Positions 36,537 to 44,111 of a stretch of DNA of 64,000 nt are shown here, in pieces. Both the position numbers and the translations under genes were made by a program. Origin of the DNA: Prochlorococcus sp. AG-355-I20 (GTDB lineage: Bacteria; Cyanobacteriota; Cyanobacteriia; PCC-6307; Cyanobiaceae); assembly GCA_003280895.1 (NCBI GenBank), contig QCDM01000002.1, positions 1-64,000 of the forward strand, given 5' to 3'. How positions within the stretch are numbered: the first letter of the stretch is position 1; each line of letters begins with the position of its first letter. The notes under the pieces were generated by a model, which saw only the letters and a program-made list of their open reading frames with translations, was not told where the DNA came from and searched no databases.

Positions 36537-36677
36537 TTACCAATCAGGGTAATTAAAATCTCCGCCTATAGCTTCTTCATAAAATTCCCCTTCTTTTATA
36601 CCTTTATCATATTTTTCAATTATCTTTTCAAAAGAAGCTATTGAGGGAAGTAAATCTCCTACATATATGGGTTCCAT
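36537..36677 (-). CDS. 46-residue hypothetical protein
   Basis: ATG at 36677 and stop two bases before the next gene's ATG. Sequence PIYVGDLLPSIASFEKIIEKYDKGIKEGEFYEEAIGG is protein-like. Likely the first gene of a two-gene leftward unit. No family recognised. Confidence 0.5.
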   Translation of the reverse strand: MEPIYVGDLLPSIASFEKIIEKYDKGIKEGEFYEEAIGGDFNYPDW

Positions 36678-36750
36678 TCTAATTGTTATAATAATTTAAA
36701 TTAATTATTCTTTATATAAGAATTTAATAAATAGATTATTAATATGCATT

Positions 36751-36846
36751 ATGGATTTCATCAAAAAGAACAAGATCTTAACAGTAATGGCCGTAATTGC
36801 AGTTTTATCATTTGCATTAGAAAAAGTAGGCATAATACACCCTTAA
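36751..36846 (+). CDS. 31-residue membrane mini-protein
   Basis: ATG at 36751; short basic head (MDFIKKNK), one hydrophobic stretch (ILTVMAVIAVLSFAL), then EKVGIIHP. An alternative ATG at 36744 in another frame gives a less protein-like 35-mer. Unknown function. Confidence 0.45.
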   Translation: MDFIKKNKILTVMAVIAVLSFALEKVGIIHP

Positions 36847-36875
36847 AATAATTAATTTCATTTGTTAAATACTTC

Positions 36876-36965
36876 CTAATGAAATAAGTAAACCGATACT
36901 ATTACTGCAAAAATAAGCAATGGAGATAATAATGTAAAAATTAAAGTTGAAAGATTAATCTGCAT
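36876..36965 (-). CDS. 29-residue membrane mini-protein
   Basis: ATG at 36965; essentially a single membrane helix (LSTLIFTLLSPLLIFAVIVSVYLF). Reminiscent in size of photosystem low-molecular-weight subunits, but it matches none I can recall. Weak by length. Confidence 0.35.
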   Translation of the reverse strand: MQINLSTLIFTLLSPLLIFAVIVSVYLFH

Positions 36966-37053
36966 AAATTTTAAATAAATAAACAAATTTAATAAACATC
37001 ACTTTTAAGCATTTGCAATAAGTAAAATTTAAATTATTACGATATAAAAAAAT

Positions 37054-37251
37054 TTGAATAAAGAAAGATATAAAGAAGAATATGAAGAGGGTTCAGACTT
37101 ATTTTGGCCTAGTGATAAAGAAGATAAAATAACTCGGCAATTTTATAAAGATTTATCTGATCTTTCAAAAAACATACACTATAGTAAAAAGAAAAAGTTA
37201 AAACTTTTTGAACAAGTAGTTAGAATAATAAAAGACAAAAGCTGGGGTTAA
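37054..37251 (+). CDS. Small charged hypothetical protein
   Basis: 65 residues; start TTG at 37054. Charged throughout (KEEYEEGSDLFWPSDKEDK, KKKKLKLFEQVVRIIKDK), helical. It is 17 bp upstream of the CPBP protease gene and may be co-transcribed. No family recognised. Confidence 0.55.
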   Translation: MNKERYKEEYEEGSDLFWPSDKEDKITRQFYKDLSDLSKNIHYSKKKKLKLFEQVVRIIKDKSWG

Positions 37252-37268
37252 TTAATATTCAAACTAAA

Positions 37269-38129
37269 ATGAAAAATTTAATGATATTAATTAAAAGTTT
37301 TTTTCTTTTAAGACCAAGATTTTTATCCACTATATTTTTTATTCCAATTCTTTATGGCATTGGCTGGGCTTTATCTCAGCCACTTTTATTGTTTAATTTT
37401 GAAGAAGAAAATTTATCCTTAATTGGAACTATTATTACTTTCTTTCTTTTTATCTTTTTACTCCCATATTGGTTTTATATCAAACGAAACAAATCAAATG
37501 CTTGGGTAGTTCTTGGGATAACTAAGGACAAATTTTTAAAAAACTTTGTCAATTTTTCTAAAGGTATCTTATTTTCCTTATTTTTAATAATTCTAATTAT
37601 GGTACCACTACTGCAAAAAAATTATATTTCTTGGATAGGTGAATTATCGCCAATAATATTATTAAATTCTATTGTACTGGGATTAGGTGTTGGATTCGCA
37701 GAGGAAATAATTTTTAGAGGATGGTTACTAGAAGAACTAAAATTTGAACATGGTACAAAAGTATCAATAGCTTTACAAGCTATAGTTTTTAGCTTTGTTC
37801 ATAATTTATCAAATGACATATTTTGGAACATAATAGGATTACGTTTAGGTTTTATTTTACTTGGGATATTTCTATCATTAGTCAAAATTAGAGATAAAGG
37901 TTCTCTATGGAATTGCATAGGAATTCATGGGGGACTTGTGGGTATTTGGTTTTTAATAAATAACGGATTAATAGAATTCAAAGAAAATACACCTTCTTTT
38001 TTAGCAGGTCCTTTCACACAAAATATTCCAAACCCAATCGGAAGCTTTAGTGCAATTTTAATATTACTTTTGTTATGTATTTTTTATGGACTAAAATCAA
38101 AAAAAAATTTACTTAGAAGTTTTAATTAG
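37269..38129 (+). CDS. CPBP family intramembrane metalloprotease (CAAX-protease-like)
   Basis: 286 residues with about seven hydrophobic segments. The CPBP motifs are present: GFAEEIIFRGWLLEEL (EExxxR) and IVFSFVHNLS (FxxxH), with a later IGIHGG. Members process prenylated proteins or bacteriocin-related peptides; many bacterial ones are of unknown role. A Nif11-type peptide gene is in the same accessory region but 5 kb away, so no link is claimed. Confidence 0.85.
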   Translation: MKNLMILIKSFFLLRPRFLSTIFFIPILYGIGWALSQPLLLFNFEEENLSLIGTIITFFLFIFLLPYWFYIKRNKSNAWVVLGITKDKFLKNFVNFSKGILFSLFLIILIMVPLLQKNYISWIGELSPIILLNSIVLGLGVGFAEEIIFRGWLLEELKFEHGTKVSIALQAIVFSFVHNLSNDIFWNIIGLRLGFILLGIFLSLVKIRDKGSLWNCIGIHGGLVGIWFLINNGLIEFKENTPSFLAGPFTQNIPNPIGSFSAILILLLLCIFYGLKSKKNLLRSFN

Positions 38130-38191
38130 ATATAAATACCGATTGATTTTTGATTAGTAATTGTCAGATTAAAATAAAGCTTAATTCTCAT

Positions 38192-38356
38192 ATGAACTTT
38201 GAGGCAGGAATAAGATTTATTGTCTTTTTAGTAATTTTTGGAGTTACAAACTATCTAATGATGTTGAGAAGATATGAAAACGACATCAAAAAAAAGAAAT
38301 ATTTACAACAGGAAAAAATTTCAAGGCTATACCCTAAAGGTTCATTTATTTTCTGA
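38192..38356 (+). CDS. Small single-pass membrane protein
   Basis: 54 residues from ATG 38192 (the track's non-ATG start at 38150 adds an unlikely head). One membrane helix (FIVFLVIFGVTNYLMML) and a basic cytoplasmic tail (RRYENDIKKKKYLQQEKISRLYPKG). No family recognised. Confidence 0.5.
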   Translation: MNFEAGIRFIVFLVIFGVTNYLMMLRRYENDIKKKKYLQQEKISRLYPKGSFIF

Positions 38357-38383
38357 AATTAAAAAAGTTTTTGTAAAATCTAC

Positions 38384-38632
38384 TCACCATTTTTTGTTAG
38401 TTTTTTGCCAACCTTGATTTAACAATTTTTGCCACAATAATCTTGCTTCTTCTATAAAAATTTTTTTTCTAGTTTTCATCAATGGAGGATTCTCTCCATG
38501 TATTCCCATAATAATTCCTTCTTCAATAAACATATAATCAATAGATTTATCAGAATGATCATTATCTTTGTAGAAACGCATTACCCCTACAAAATTGGAG
38601 TCTATTAACCAGAAATCATTAGTTGAATTCAA
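38384..38632 (-). CDS. DUF1651-like protein
   Basis: 82 residues. DFWLIDSNFVGVMRFYKD, NPPLMKTRKKIFIEEARLLWQKLLNQGW matches the DUF1651 family of marine picocyanobacteria (the PPLxKxR...ARxLWxxLLxxGW block). Function unknown. Stand-alone leftward gene. Confidence 0.7.
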   Translation of the reverse strand: MNSTNDFWLIDSNFVGVMRFYKDNDHSDKSIDYMFIEEGIIMGIHGENPPLMKTRKKIFIEEARLLWQKLLNQGWQKTNKKW

Positions 38633-38704
38633 TAAAACAAAAATTAAATTAAATTTATCACATGTTTAATTGCAATCTGCGAGGAAAATATTTATTTAGT
38701 TTAT

Positions 38705-39133
38705 TCATATTTGATACGTTTTTTCTTCTTGTCTACTTTTTTTCAATTCGCCACGTTTTTTCTTAACCTCAACTCTTTTTTTTTGTGATGCTTTAGTGGG
38801 TTGTGTAGATTTTCTTAATTTAAATGGTTTATTTAAAGCATTTTTTAGGATTGAACTAAATTTCATTAAAGCTAGCTGCCTATTTAATGATTGATTTCTG
38901 TGTTCTTGAACCGCTAAACGTAAGCTATTATTCACTAATTTGGTTTTCAAGTTTCTCTTAAGAATTTCTTTCTGATAATCATTTAATACTTTGGAATCAT
39001 CTAAATTAAAAATGATCTCTACTCTACTTTCAATTTTATTTACATTTTGTCCTCCAGGACCGGAGGATCTAGAAAATCGCCACTTAATTTCTTTGGATGG
39101 TATTACTAATGTTTTAGTAATTTTTAAATCCAT
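38705..39133 (-). CDS. arfB: Alternative ribosome-rescue factor ArfB (YaeJ)
   Basis: 142 residues. The GGQ motif at residues 27-29 (FSRSSGPGGQNVNKIESRVEIIFNL) is the peptidyl-tRNA hydrolysing loop; the codon-recognition domains of full release factors are absent. The C-terminal 35 residues are strongly basic (KRVEVKKKRGELKKSRQEEK), which in ArfB enters the empty mRNA channel of stalled ribosomes. Confidence 0.93.
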   Translation of the reverse strand: MDLKITKTLVIPSKEIKWRFSRSSGPGGQNVNKIESRVEIIFNLDDSKVLNDYQKEILKRNLKTKLVNNSLRLAVQEHRNQSLNRQLALMKFSSILKNALNKPFKLRKSTQPTKASQKKRVEVKKKRGELKKSRQEEKTYQI

Positions 39134-39337
39134 TTTTATTTCTTTTTGTATTAGATCTTTAGAATCATTTCCTTAATACTTTAAAACATATCTTGAAATT
39201 TGATCGGTAAATACTGGGCGGTTAAGTTAGGTAAACCGAAATTCGGTGTATTTGCCGTATCAATATCTTCGGTATTTATCCTTTCATATTTCAAAAAATT
39301 ATCCGATATTGATTTTGTACTAATTCAAAGGTCACTT

Positions 39338-39574
39338 ATGTATTCAATGTTTGATCTTCTTTTTGAAACACCTTCATATCGCCCAGTATATGTTATTTCT
39401 GATAGTGAAATGAAGGAGTTAAAGAAAAACCAACATCAAGAAGAGCTTGATGAAATTACAAAACAAAAAGTAAGACTTGAAGATGCTTTTAAAGCTCAAC
39501 TAAAACATCTTGAAGAGAGAGAAAAAGAAGTAAAAAAAGAACTTAAAGTACTCTCAGCTTCAAAAAATAAATAA
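39338..39574 (+). CDS. Small coiled-coil hypothetical protein
   Basis: 78 residues from ATG 39338; the track's 124-residue version begins at TTG 39200 and its first 46 residues look unlike the rest. MFDLLFETPSYRPVYVISDSEMKEL is followed by an about 50-residue charged coiled coil. A strong terminator follows. Family unknown to me, but the architecture is clear. Confidence 0.65.
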   Translation: MYSMFDLLFETPSYRPVYVISDSEMKELKKNQHQEELDEITKQKVRLEDAFKAQLKHLEEREKEVKKELKVLSASKNK

Positions 39575-39601
39575 TTTATTTTAGAGAAATTATTTTTTCC
39601 A

Positions 39602-39627
39602 AAGACGGTTTTTAACCGTCTTTTTTA
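39602..39627 (+). terminator. Intrinsic terminator
   Basis: AAGACGGTT, loop TTT, AACCGTCTT and a T-run on the + strand, 28 bp after the coiled-coil gene's stop. Confidence 0.85.
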
Positions 39628-39692
39628 ATTCTTTTAATCTTAAGGAATCCATTAAATCCACAGATTTTAAAAATATTTTCCATAATTAAAAA

Positions 39693-39797
39693 ATGAATAA
39701 CAATAAAGAAAAAATAAGAATGTTCTTACCCTTTAGCTGGGTTATTTGTGCAGCAATTTCTTTTGCTTATATAAATTCACATTTAATAAATACCTAA
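39693..39797 (+). CDS. 34-residue membrane mini-protein
   Basis: ATG at 39693; basic start (MNNNKEKIRM) then FLPFSWVICAAISFAYI and a short tail. It ends five bases before the next ATG, suggesting a joint transcript with the 39803 gene. Confidence 0.5.
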   Translation: MNNNKEKIRMFLPFSWVICAAISFAYINSHLINT

Positions 39798-39802
39798 TAT
39801 AG

Positions 39803-40087
39803 ATGTCTTATCCCTCAAGAGACGAAATACTTGCATCTTCAAAAGGGTGGGTGGCATCTTTTTTAAATTTTCTTCCTGGTTTAGGATCGGGTTACTTATA
39901 TCAAAGAAGATGGAAACCCTATTTTTTTACCATCACTGCTAGTACTGCATGGTTCGCTTTAGGGTTTTTTTTACAAGGAGATTCAGAACCCTCTCAAAGT
40001 GAACAAATAATTGGAATTTCTGGTCTTTTTTTTTATATCAATAGTTACAGTTATAGAAGCCAACTTGGCTTTCAAAAAAGCAAGTAA
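39803..40087 (+). CDS. Small two-helix membrane protein
   Basis: 94 residues. The N-terminal SYPSRDEILASSKGWVASFLNFLPGLGSGYLYQRRWKPYFFTITASTAWFALGFFL resembles TM2-like membrane proteins (GLGSGYLYQRRW); two or three hydrophobic segments. The stop lies just past a six-A run; a one-base slip would add a lysine-rich tail ending at 40148. Confidence 0.65.
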   Translation: MSYPSRDEILASSKGWVASFLNFLPGLGSGYLYQRRWKPYFFTITASTAWFALGFFLQGDSEPSQSEQIIGISGLFFYINSYSYRSQLGFQKSK

Positions 40088-40253
40088 TAAAACAAAAACT
40101 GAAAAAGAGAAAATAATTTCTTCCAAAAAAAAAGGATGGTTTAAATAATTCAAAAAATTAGATCTTAAAAATATTTACTTATTTCTCAATTTATTTATTT
40201 AATTTTAAAATTATTACCATAAATGATATTTAAAATAATTAAAAAAAATTTCT

Positions 40254-40526
40254 TTAATTATAAAAAAATAAAATTTCCTTTTCTTTAAGACCTTCCCATC
40301 CAGAGTCTATTAATAATTGATTCAATGTTTCTTTATCAAAATGCTTAGAACCCGTTTTGACGCATCTATTTCTCATTGATTTTTTAACACCACTCCTTTG
40401 TCTTTTATTCTCCTCATTCATAATTCTATTGTATAGATCTAGCATCTTTTGAGGGATTGGAGTACCGTCAAGATCCACTCCATTTTCAATAGCAAGATCA
40501 ACAGCCTGCATTCCCATTTTCTTCAT
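40254..40526 (-). CDS. Hypothetical protein
   Basis: 90 residues, soluble, helical: MGMQAVDLAIENGVDLDGTPIPQKMLDLYNRIMNEENKRQRSGVKKSMRNRCVKTGSKHFDKETLNQLLIDSGWEGLKEKEI. Basic middle could contact nucleic acid. No family recognised. Confidence 0.6.
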   Translation of the reverse strand: MKKMGMQAVDLAIENGVDLDGTPIPQKMLDLYNRIMNEENKRQRSGVKKSMRNRCVKTGSKHFDKETLNQLLIDSGWEGLKEKEILFFYN

Positions 40527-40594
40527 ATATTTAAAAAAAAGCTGAAACTATACTAAAACAAAACTTATTAATCTAAAATTCTTTGAATAATAAT

Positions 40595-41044
40595 TTATTG
40601 ATTTTGAATTTCCTTAAGTACTCTAATAGCCTCTTTAATGTGTTCAGGACCATTCAATAAATCTCTAAAAATATGCCTAACTGTCCCTTTGCGATCAATA
40701 ACGTAAGTTACCCTACCATCCATAAAACCTAATACTTTGGGAACTTTAAAAGTTTTCCTAAGAGAGTCATTCTTATCACAAAGTAATGGATATTGTAATT
40801 TATTTTTATTAGCAAATGCTAAATGACTTGAGGTACTTCCATTACTTACTCCCCAAACTTGTGCACCTAATACTTTAAATAAATCATATTTATCTCTAAA
40901 TCCGCAAACTTCTATAGTGCAACCCGGCGTATCATCTTTTGGATAAAAAAACAAAACAAGGGGATTTTTTAAACCCTTATTTGATCTTTTAACTCCATTT
41001 TGATCCAGTAAAGAAAATTCTGGAATTTTATCTCCAATCTGCAC
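40595..41044 (-). CDS. bcp: Bcp/PrxQ-type peroxiredoxin
   Basis: 149 residues, thioredoxin fold. The peroxidatic Cys42 is in PKDDTPGCTIEVCGFRDKY and the partner Cys47 in the same helix is the PrxQ alpha-2 arrangement. It reduces peroxides, relevant to oxygenic photosynthesis. Full family length; ATG start; single gene. Confidence 0.94.
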   Translation of the reverse strand: MQIGDKIPEFSLLDQNGVKRSNKGLKNPLVLFFYPKDDTPGCTIEVCGFRDKYDLFKVLGAQVWGVSNGSTSSHLAFANKNKLQYPLLCDKNDSLRKTFKVPKVLGFMDGRVTYVIDRKGTVRHIFRDLLNGPEHIKEAIRVLKEIQNQ

Positions 41045-41208
41045 AATGATTCTTATAAAATTCCATATTAGAGGTTAATATGTTTTTTTTGTGGTCTTAA
41101 AGTAAATAACTGATATTAAATTCAGTTTTTTTGTTTTAAAAGATACTAAAAAATTATTGAAATAAACTAGGGTGAATCTAACTATAGTGAATTTATTAAT
41201 TCAATAAT

Positions 41209-41343
41209 ATGGAATTAATAATTTATATTTTTTTATTTCTTCTTCTTTTTTTAGGAGTTATTTTTAATTTAAAAATAACTAATTTCAAAAAAGTTAAAGA
41301 AATTCGAAACAAAGCTAAAGTTTATTCAAAAAAGAATAATTAA
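41209..41343 (+). CDS. 44-residue membrane mini-protein
   Basis: ATG at 41209; strongly hydrophobic N-terminus (ELIIYIFLFLLLFLGVIF) and a basic tail (KKVKEIRNKAKVYSKKNN). Below the cutoff of the track. Unknown function. Confidence 0.5.
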   Translation: MELIIYIFLFLLLFLGVIFNLKITNFKKVKEIRNKAKVYSKKNN

Positions 41344-41359
41344 ATATGTATAACTAAGA

Positions 41360-41599
41360 TTAAAATTCAATTTTTTCATTTGGAGTAAATACTGAGCAAT
41401 ATTTTTTTACTAGGTCCTTTGGCTCACTAGTGGAAGAATTCGTTAATTTTAATTTTAGTTTTTCTATAGCCTCATTAGCGTTAATCTCACCGAGTCGATA
41501 TCTTGCACAAGTATCCAATACTTTAAACATTTTTGTGGTAACAGCTTCAGTTGGATAAATTAGAAAAAAAAGGTAAAAAACAACAAATAAGTACTTCAT
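41360..41599 (-). CDS. Small secreted protein with two cysteines
   Basis: 79 residues: signal peptide MKYLFVVFYLFFLIYPTEAV, then a short mature chain with CARYRLGEINANEAIEKLKLKL and a C-terminal CSVFTPNEKIEF. The two Cys could form one disulfide. No family recognised. Convergent with the mini-protein at 41209. Confidence 0.6.
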   Translation of the reverse strand: MKYLFVVFYLFFLIYPTEAVTTKMFKVLDTCARYRLGEINANEAIEKLKLKLTNSSTSEPKDLVKKYCSVFTPNEKIEF

Positions 41600-41775
41600 T
41601 TTTTTTATAGTAGATATTAATCGAATAGTTTGAATAATTTAGAAATAAATTAATTTAGAAAAAGATTAAAATTTAATAGAATAACCTAATTTGGGGAGAA
41701 TCTAGGATTTCTATAAATTAATAATAAAAGAAATTAAGATAAAATAAGTGATAGGAATAAATAATCTCGGTGAAA

Positions 41776-41913
41776 ATGAGAAAATTAATAGGTAAACATA
41801 AAACTCTTATAAATTGGTACCAAAAAAAATTCAAATTGAGTGATTATCAATTACTTTGGTTAGTTTTCTTTAAAGGAGTATTAATAACAATAATATTTTT
41901 CAAAATTTTTTAA
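41776..41913 (+). CDS. 45-residue membrane mini-protein
   Basis: ATG at 41776: basic head (MRKLIGKHKTLINWYQKKFKL) and a C-terminal membrane helix (YQLLWLVFFKGVLITIIFF). Below the cutoff of the track. Unknown function. Confidence 0.5.
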   Translation: MRKLIGKHKTLINWYQKKFKLSDYQLLWLVFFKGVLITIIFFKIF

Positions 41914-42003
41914 TATTAAAAAAGCTTTTCCAAGAATGAAATTTTCACATGATTTGACTATATTTAATAGTAGATTTCCTAATTAGTTAAATAGTTATCA
42001 GTT

Positions 42004-42270
42004 ATGAATATTTTTGGTGTAGGTTTGCCTGAAGTTACTGTAATACTTATCTTAGCTCTTTTAATTTTTGGTCCCAAAAAGCTTCCAGAATTAGGAAAAC
42101 AGCTTGGTAAAACTTTGAAAAGTCTTAAAAAAGCGTCGAATGAATTTCAAAATGAAATCGATCAAGTTATGAACGAAGAAGATAAAGCTGAATCTCCTAA
42201 ATCTATAGAAAGCAATCAAACCAATGAAATTAATCAAGAAAAAATAGATTCAGAAAACAGCAAAAAATAA
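42004..42270 (+). CDS. tatA: Sec-independent translocase component TatA
   Basis: 88 residues. One N-terminal helix followed by the amphipathic helix and conserved FGPKKLPELGKQLGKTLKSLKKAS; a charged, acidic tail follows. The GLPEVTVILILALLIFGPKK start is canonical. Part of the twin-arginine export pore; TatC is not in the window. The next gene begins 4 bp later. Confidence 0.93.
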   Translation: MNIFGVGLPEVTVILILALLIFGPKKLPELGKQLGKTLKSLKKASNEFQNEIDQVMNEEDKAESPKSIESNQTNEINQEKIDSENSKK

Positions 42271-42274
42271 TATC

Positions 42275-42667
42275 TTGGATAGGCCCATAACCCCCATAGA
42301 CGAAATTGAAAGAGCATTAGATAAAGCAGCTCTTACTGAAGAAGAATTTGAATTAATAGATTACATCCGCTATACAAGTGTTTTTACGCAGACTAGTCTT
42401 ATTAAAGATTTAAAAAGGCCATCAAAGCCTCCTCTTTTGTCAGTTCTATGTCAAATTTGCAGAAAAATTGGTTCGGAGATGCCAGATCATTTCAAAAAAG
42501 TAATTGAGTGGTCAATTGAAATAAGTGATCACGATACAAAATGGGATGCTCATTTAATTTGCGCAGAAGCGTTGAATATAGACAAAATCCCATTAAGTCC
42601 TATTCATGGAACAACTTTATTTGATGTTCTTGTTGTCCACAAAGAATTATTTCTTGGCTTTGATTGA
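42275..42667 (+). CDS. Conserved hypothetical protein downstream of tatA
   Basis: 130 residues; start TTG. PITPIDEIERALDKAALTEEEFELIDYIRYTSVFTQTSLIKDLKRPSKPPLLSVLCQICRKIG, then SDHDTKWDAHLICAEALN. Helical, soluble, two Cys. No recognised family; closeness to tatA (4 bp) implies co-transcription only. Confidence 0.65.
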   Translation: MDRPITPIDEIERALDKAALTEEEFELIDYIRYTSVFTQTSLIKDLKRPSKPPLLSVLCQICRKIGSEMPDHFKKVIEWSIEISDHDTKWDAHLICAEALNIDKIPLSPIHGTTLFDVLVVHKELFLGFD

Positions 42668-42678
42668 ATTAAATTAAA

Positions 42679-42996
42679 TTAATCATCTAAAGGCACAGAA
42701 TCAGTATCTATAACTTCCGAATCATCATACTTATTTATTTTATTTTCAATCCAGTTATTTATATAACTAACTAAAGGCAATGAACCTCTAAAAATAAAAA
42801 TAGAGGTAGGCAAAGCGCTTAGTAAACCGACTAAAGGACTTTTAAAAAGTAATCTTCCGGCTTTAATATTAAATAAAATAATAAGCGCTGAGGGAACCAT
42901 AACTTTAACAACTGTTTTGAGGGCCTCAAGCCAACCAACACGATATATCCACCAAATTAAAATTATGCCAACTATGTAGAGGAATAAGTAAGTCAT
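42679..42996 (-). CDS. Small membrane hypothetical protein
   Basis: 105 residues with three hydrophobic segments (LFLYIVGIILIWWI, VVKVMVPSALIILF, SPLVGLLSALPTSIFIF) and a short acidic tail (DDSEVIDTDSVPLDD). No family recognised. Converges with the tatA unit. Confidence 0.6.
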   Translation of the reverse strand: MTYLFLYIVGIILIWWIYRVGWLEALKTVVKVMVPSALIILFNIKAGRLLFKSPLVGLLSALPTSIFIFRGSLPLVSYINNWIENKINKYDDSEVIDTDSVPLDD

Positions 42997-43087
42997 AAAA
43001 ATAGTATAATGATTATCTATTTATCTTGTTCTTACTAAGAAAAAGATTTTATAAATTTCTTTTACATCAATCAATCAAATTCTAGTA

Positions 43088-43303
43088 ATGAGTTTTTCTG
43101 AAATAAGAAAATTTTTAATCAAGATGCAATCTGATGAAGACTTAAAAAAGCAGGTTACAGCATCCTCTACAGCGGATGATGTAGCCCAAATTGGTCAACG
43201 CTTAGGTTATAACTTTTCAGGAGATGATCTCTTAAGATTTAATGGACAAAAAGTTGATAAAGTTACCGTAAGAAAGGTAGATCATCCAGGAGAATATCAC
43301 TAA
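43088..43303 (+). CDS. Nif11-domain small protein
   Basis: 71 residues. MSFSEIRKFLIKMQSDEDLKKQV, ADDVAQIGQRLGYNFSGDDLLRF is the Nif11 leader-like fold found in nitrogen-fixation-associated proteins and in leader peptides of lanthipeptide precursors (prochlorosins). After the domain there are only about 17 residues (NGQKVDKVTVRKVDHPGEYH), no double-glycine cleavage site and no Cys/Ser/Thr-rich core. It is therefore not a canonical RiPP precursor. Confidence 0.75.
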   Translation: MSFSEIRKFLIKMQSDEDLKKQVTASSTADDVAQIGQRLGYNFSGDDLLRFNGQKVDKVTVRKVDHPGEYH

Positions 43304-43304
43304 A

Positions 43305-43814
43305 TTAAGACTTAACCCATATTGCAAGCCCTCCGCCCCTTCCTCGAGCACATAACCAATTATCTTTAGTGCTAATTCCTACAAGAGAGAAAAAAGGCAT
43401 TTTTTTTTCTTCTGGTTTTTTTAATTCCTTATTAAAAACTGGAAAACTACTAATACTAATTTTCAATTTTTCAAAATAAAAAGCCAATAAAGGTCTAAGC
43501 CCTTTTAATTCTGCACTGCCTATAAAAGTAATATTTAATAATCCGAAATTAATTGAATTTTTTATTTCATAATTTATTTGATCCTCTTTATTTTTACTTT
43601 TTAATTCGAGTCTTGCCGACAATACTTGGAGAATAGAACTGGGTATATTTTTGATTTCATCTGACTCCTTTCCCCATACACACTTAAAATTCCATATTCC
43701 TAACAATTCCTCATATAAAATTCCGCTACCGTTTTTTTGAGAATTTTTTTCTAAAAGTTTTATCTCATTAATATCAGGAAAGTGTTTCATAATATATTTT
43801 AATCTAAGAATCAA
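43305..43814 (-). CDS. Conserved cyanobacterial protein, possibly PAP/fibrillin-like
   Basis: 169 residues. LLGIWNFKCVWGKES, a beta-rich middle and NWLCARGRGGGLAIWVKS near the end resemble plastid lipid-associated (fibrillin)-type proteins; the match is by general pattern and weak. No signal peptide. Convergent with the Nif11 gene (1 bp gap). Confidence 0.5.
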   Translation of the reverse strand: MILRLKYIMKHFPDINEIKLLEKNSQKNGSGILYEELLGIWNFKCVWGKESDEIKNIPSSILQVLSARLELKSKNKEDQINYEIKNSINFGLLNITFIGSAELKGLRPLLAFYFEKLKISISSFPVFNKELKKPEEKKMPFFSLVGISTKDNWLCARGRGGGLAIWVKS

Positions 43815-43962
43815 ATACTAAGATAACTCTATAAAAAATGTTCTTAGTTAAAAATATCTCCAAAAAGATTTCTTTATTTCAAAATATTTCCAAAAAAATA
43901 ATTTCATGGCACACATAAGGAACAAGATCTCGTTATTATGTTTACATAAAGTTACTAAATTA

Positions 43963-44073
43963 ATGGATTTTATTTCTAAAAGCCAAGGTTACATCCCTCT
44001 TAAAGCAGTCCCTTACATATTTTTCCTAGCTGTTGTACTAAGTATTACAACTTCAACTAATACATTCGTTTAA
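43963..44073 (+). CDS. 36-residue membrane mini-protein
   Basis: ATG at 43963: DFISKSQGYIPLKAVPYIFFLAVVLSITTSTNTFV, one hydrophobic segment. It lies 38 bp before the CrtISO-like gene and could be co-transcribed. Unknown function. Confidence 0.45.
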   Translation: MDFISKSQGYIPLKAVPYIFFLAVVLSITTSTNTFV

Positions 44074-44111
44074 AACTAATTAGTTTTTCGAGAAGAAGTA
44101 AGTAAATATTT

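Noticed and set aside
36744-36851. 35-codon ORF starting at ATG 36744
   Set aside because: Overlaps the more protein-like ORF at 36751 in another frame.
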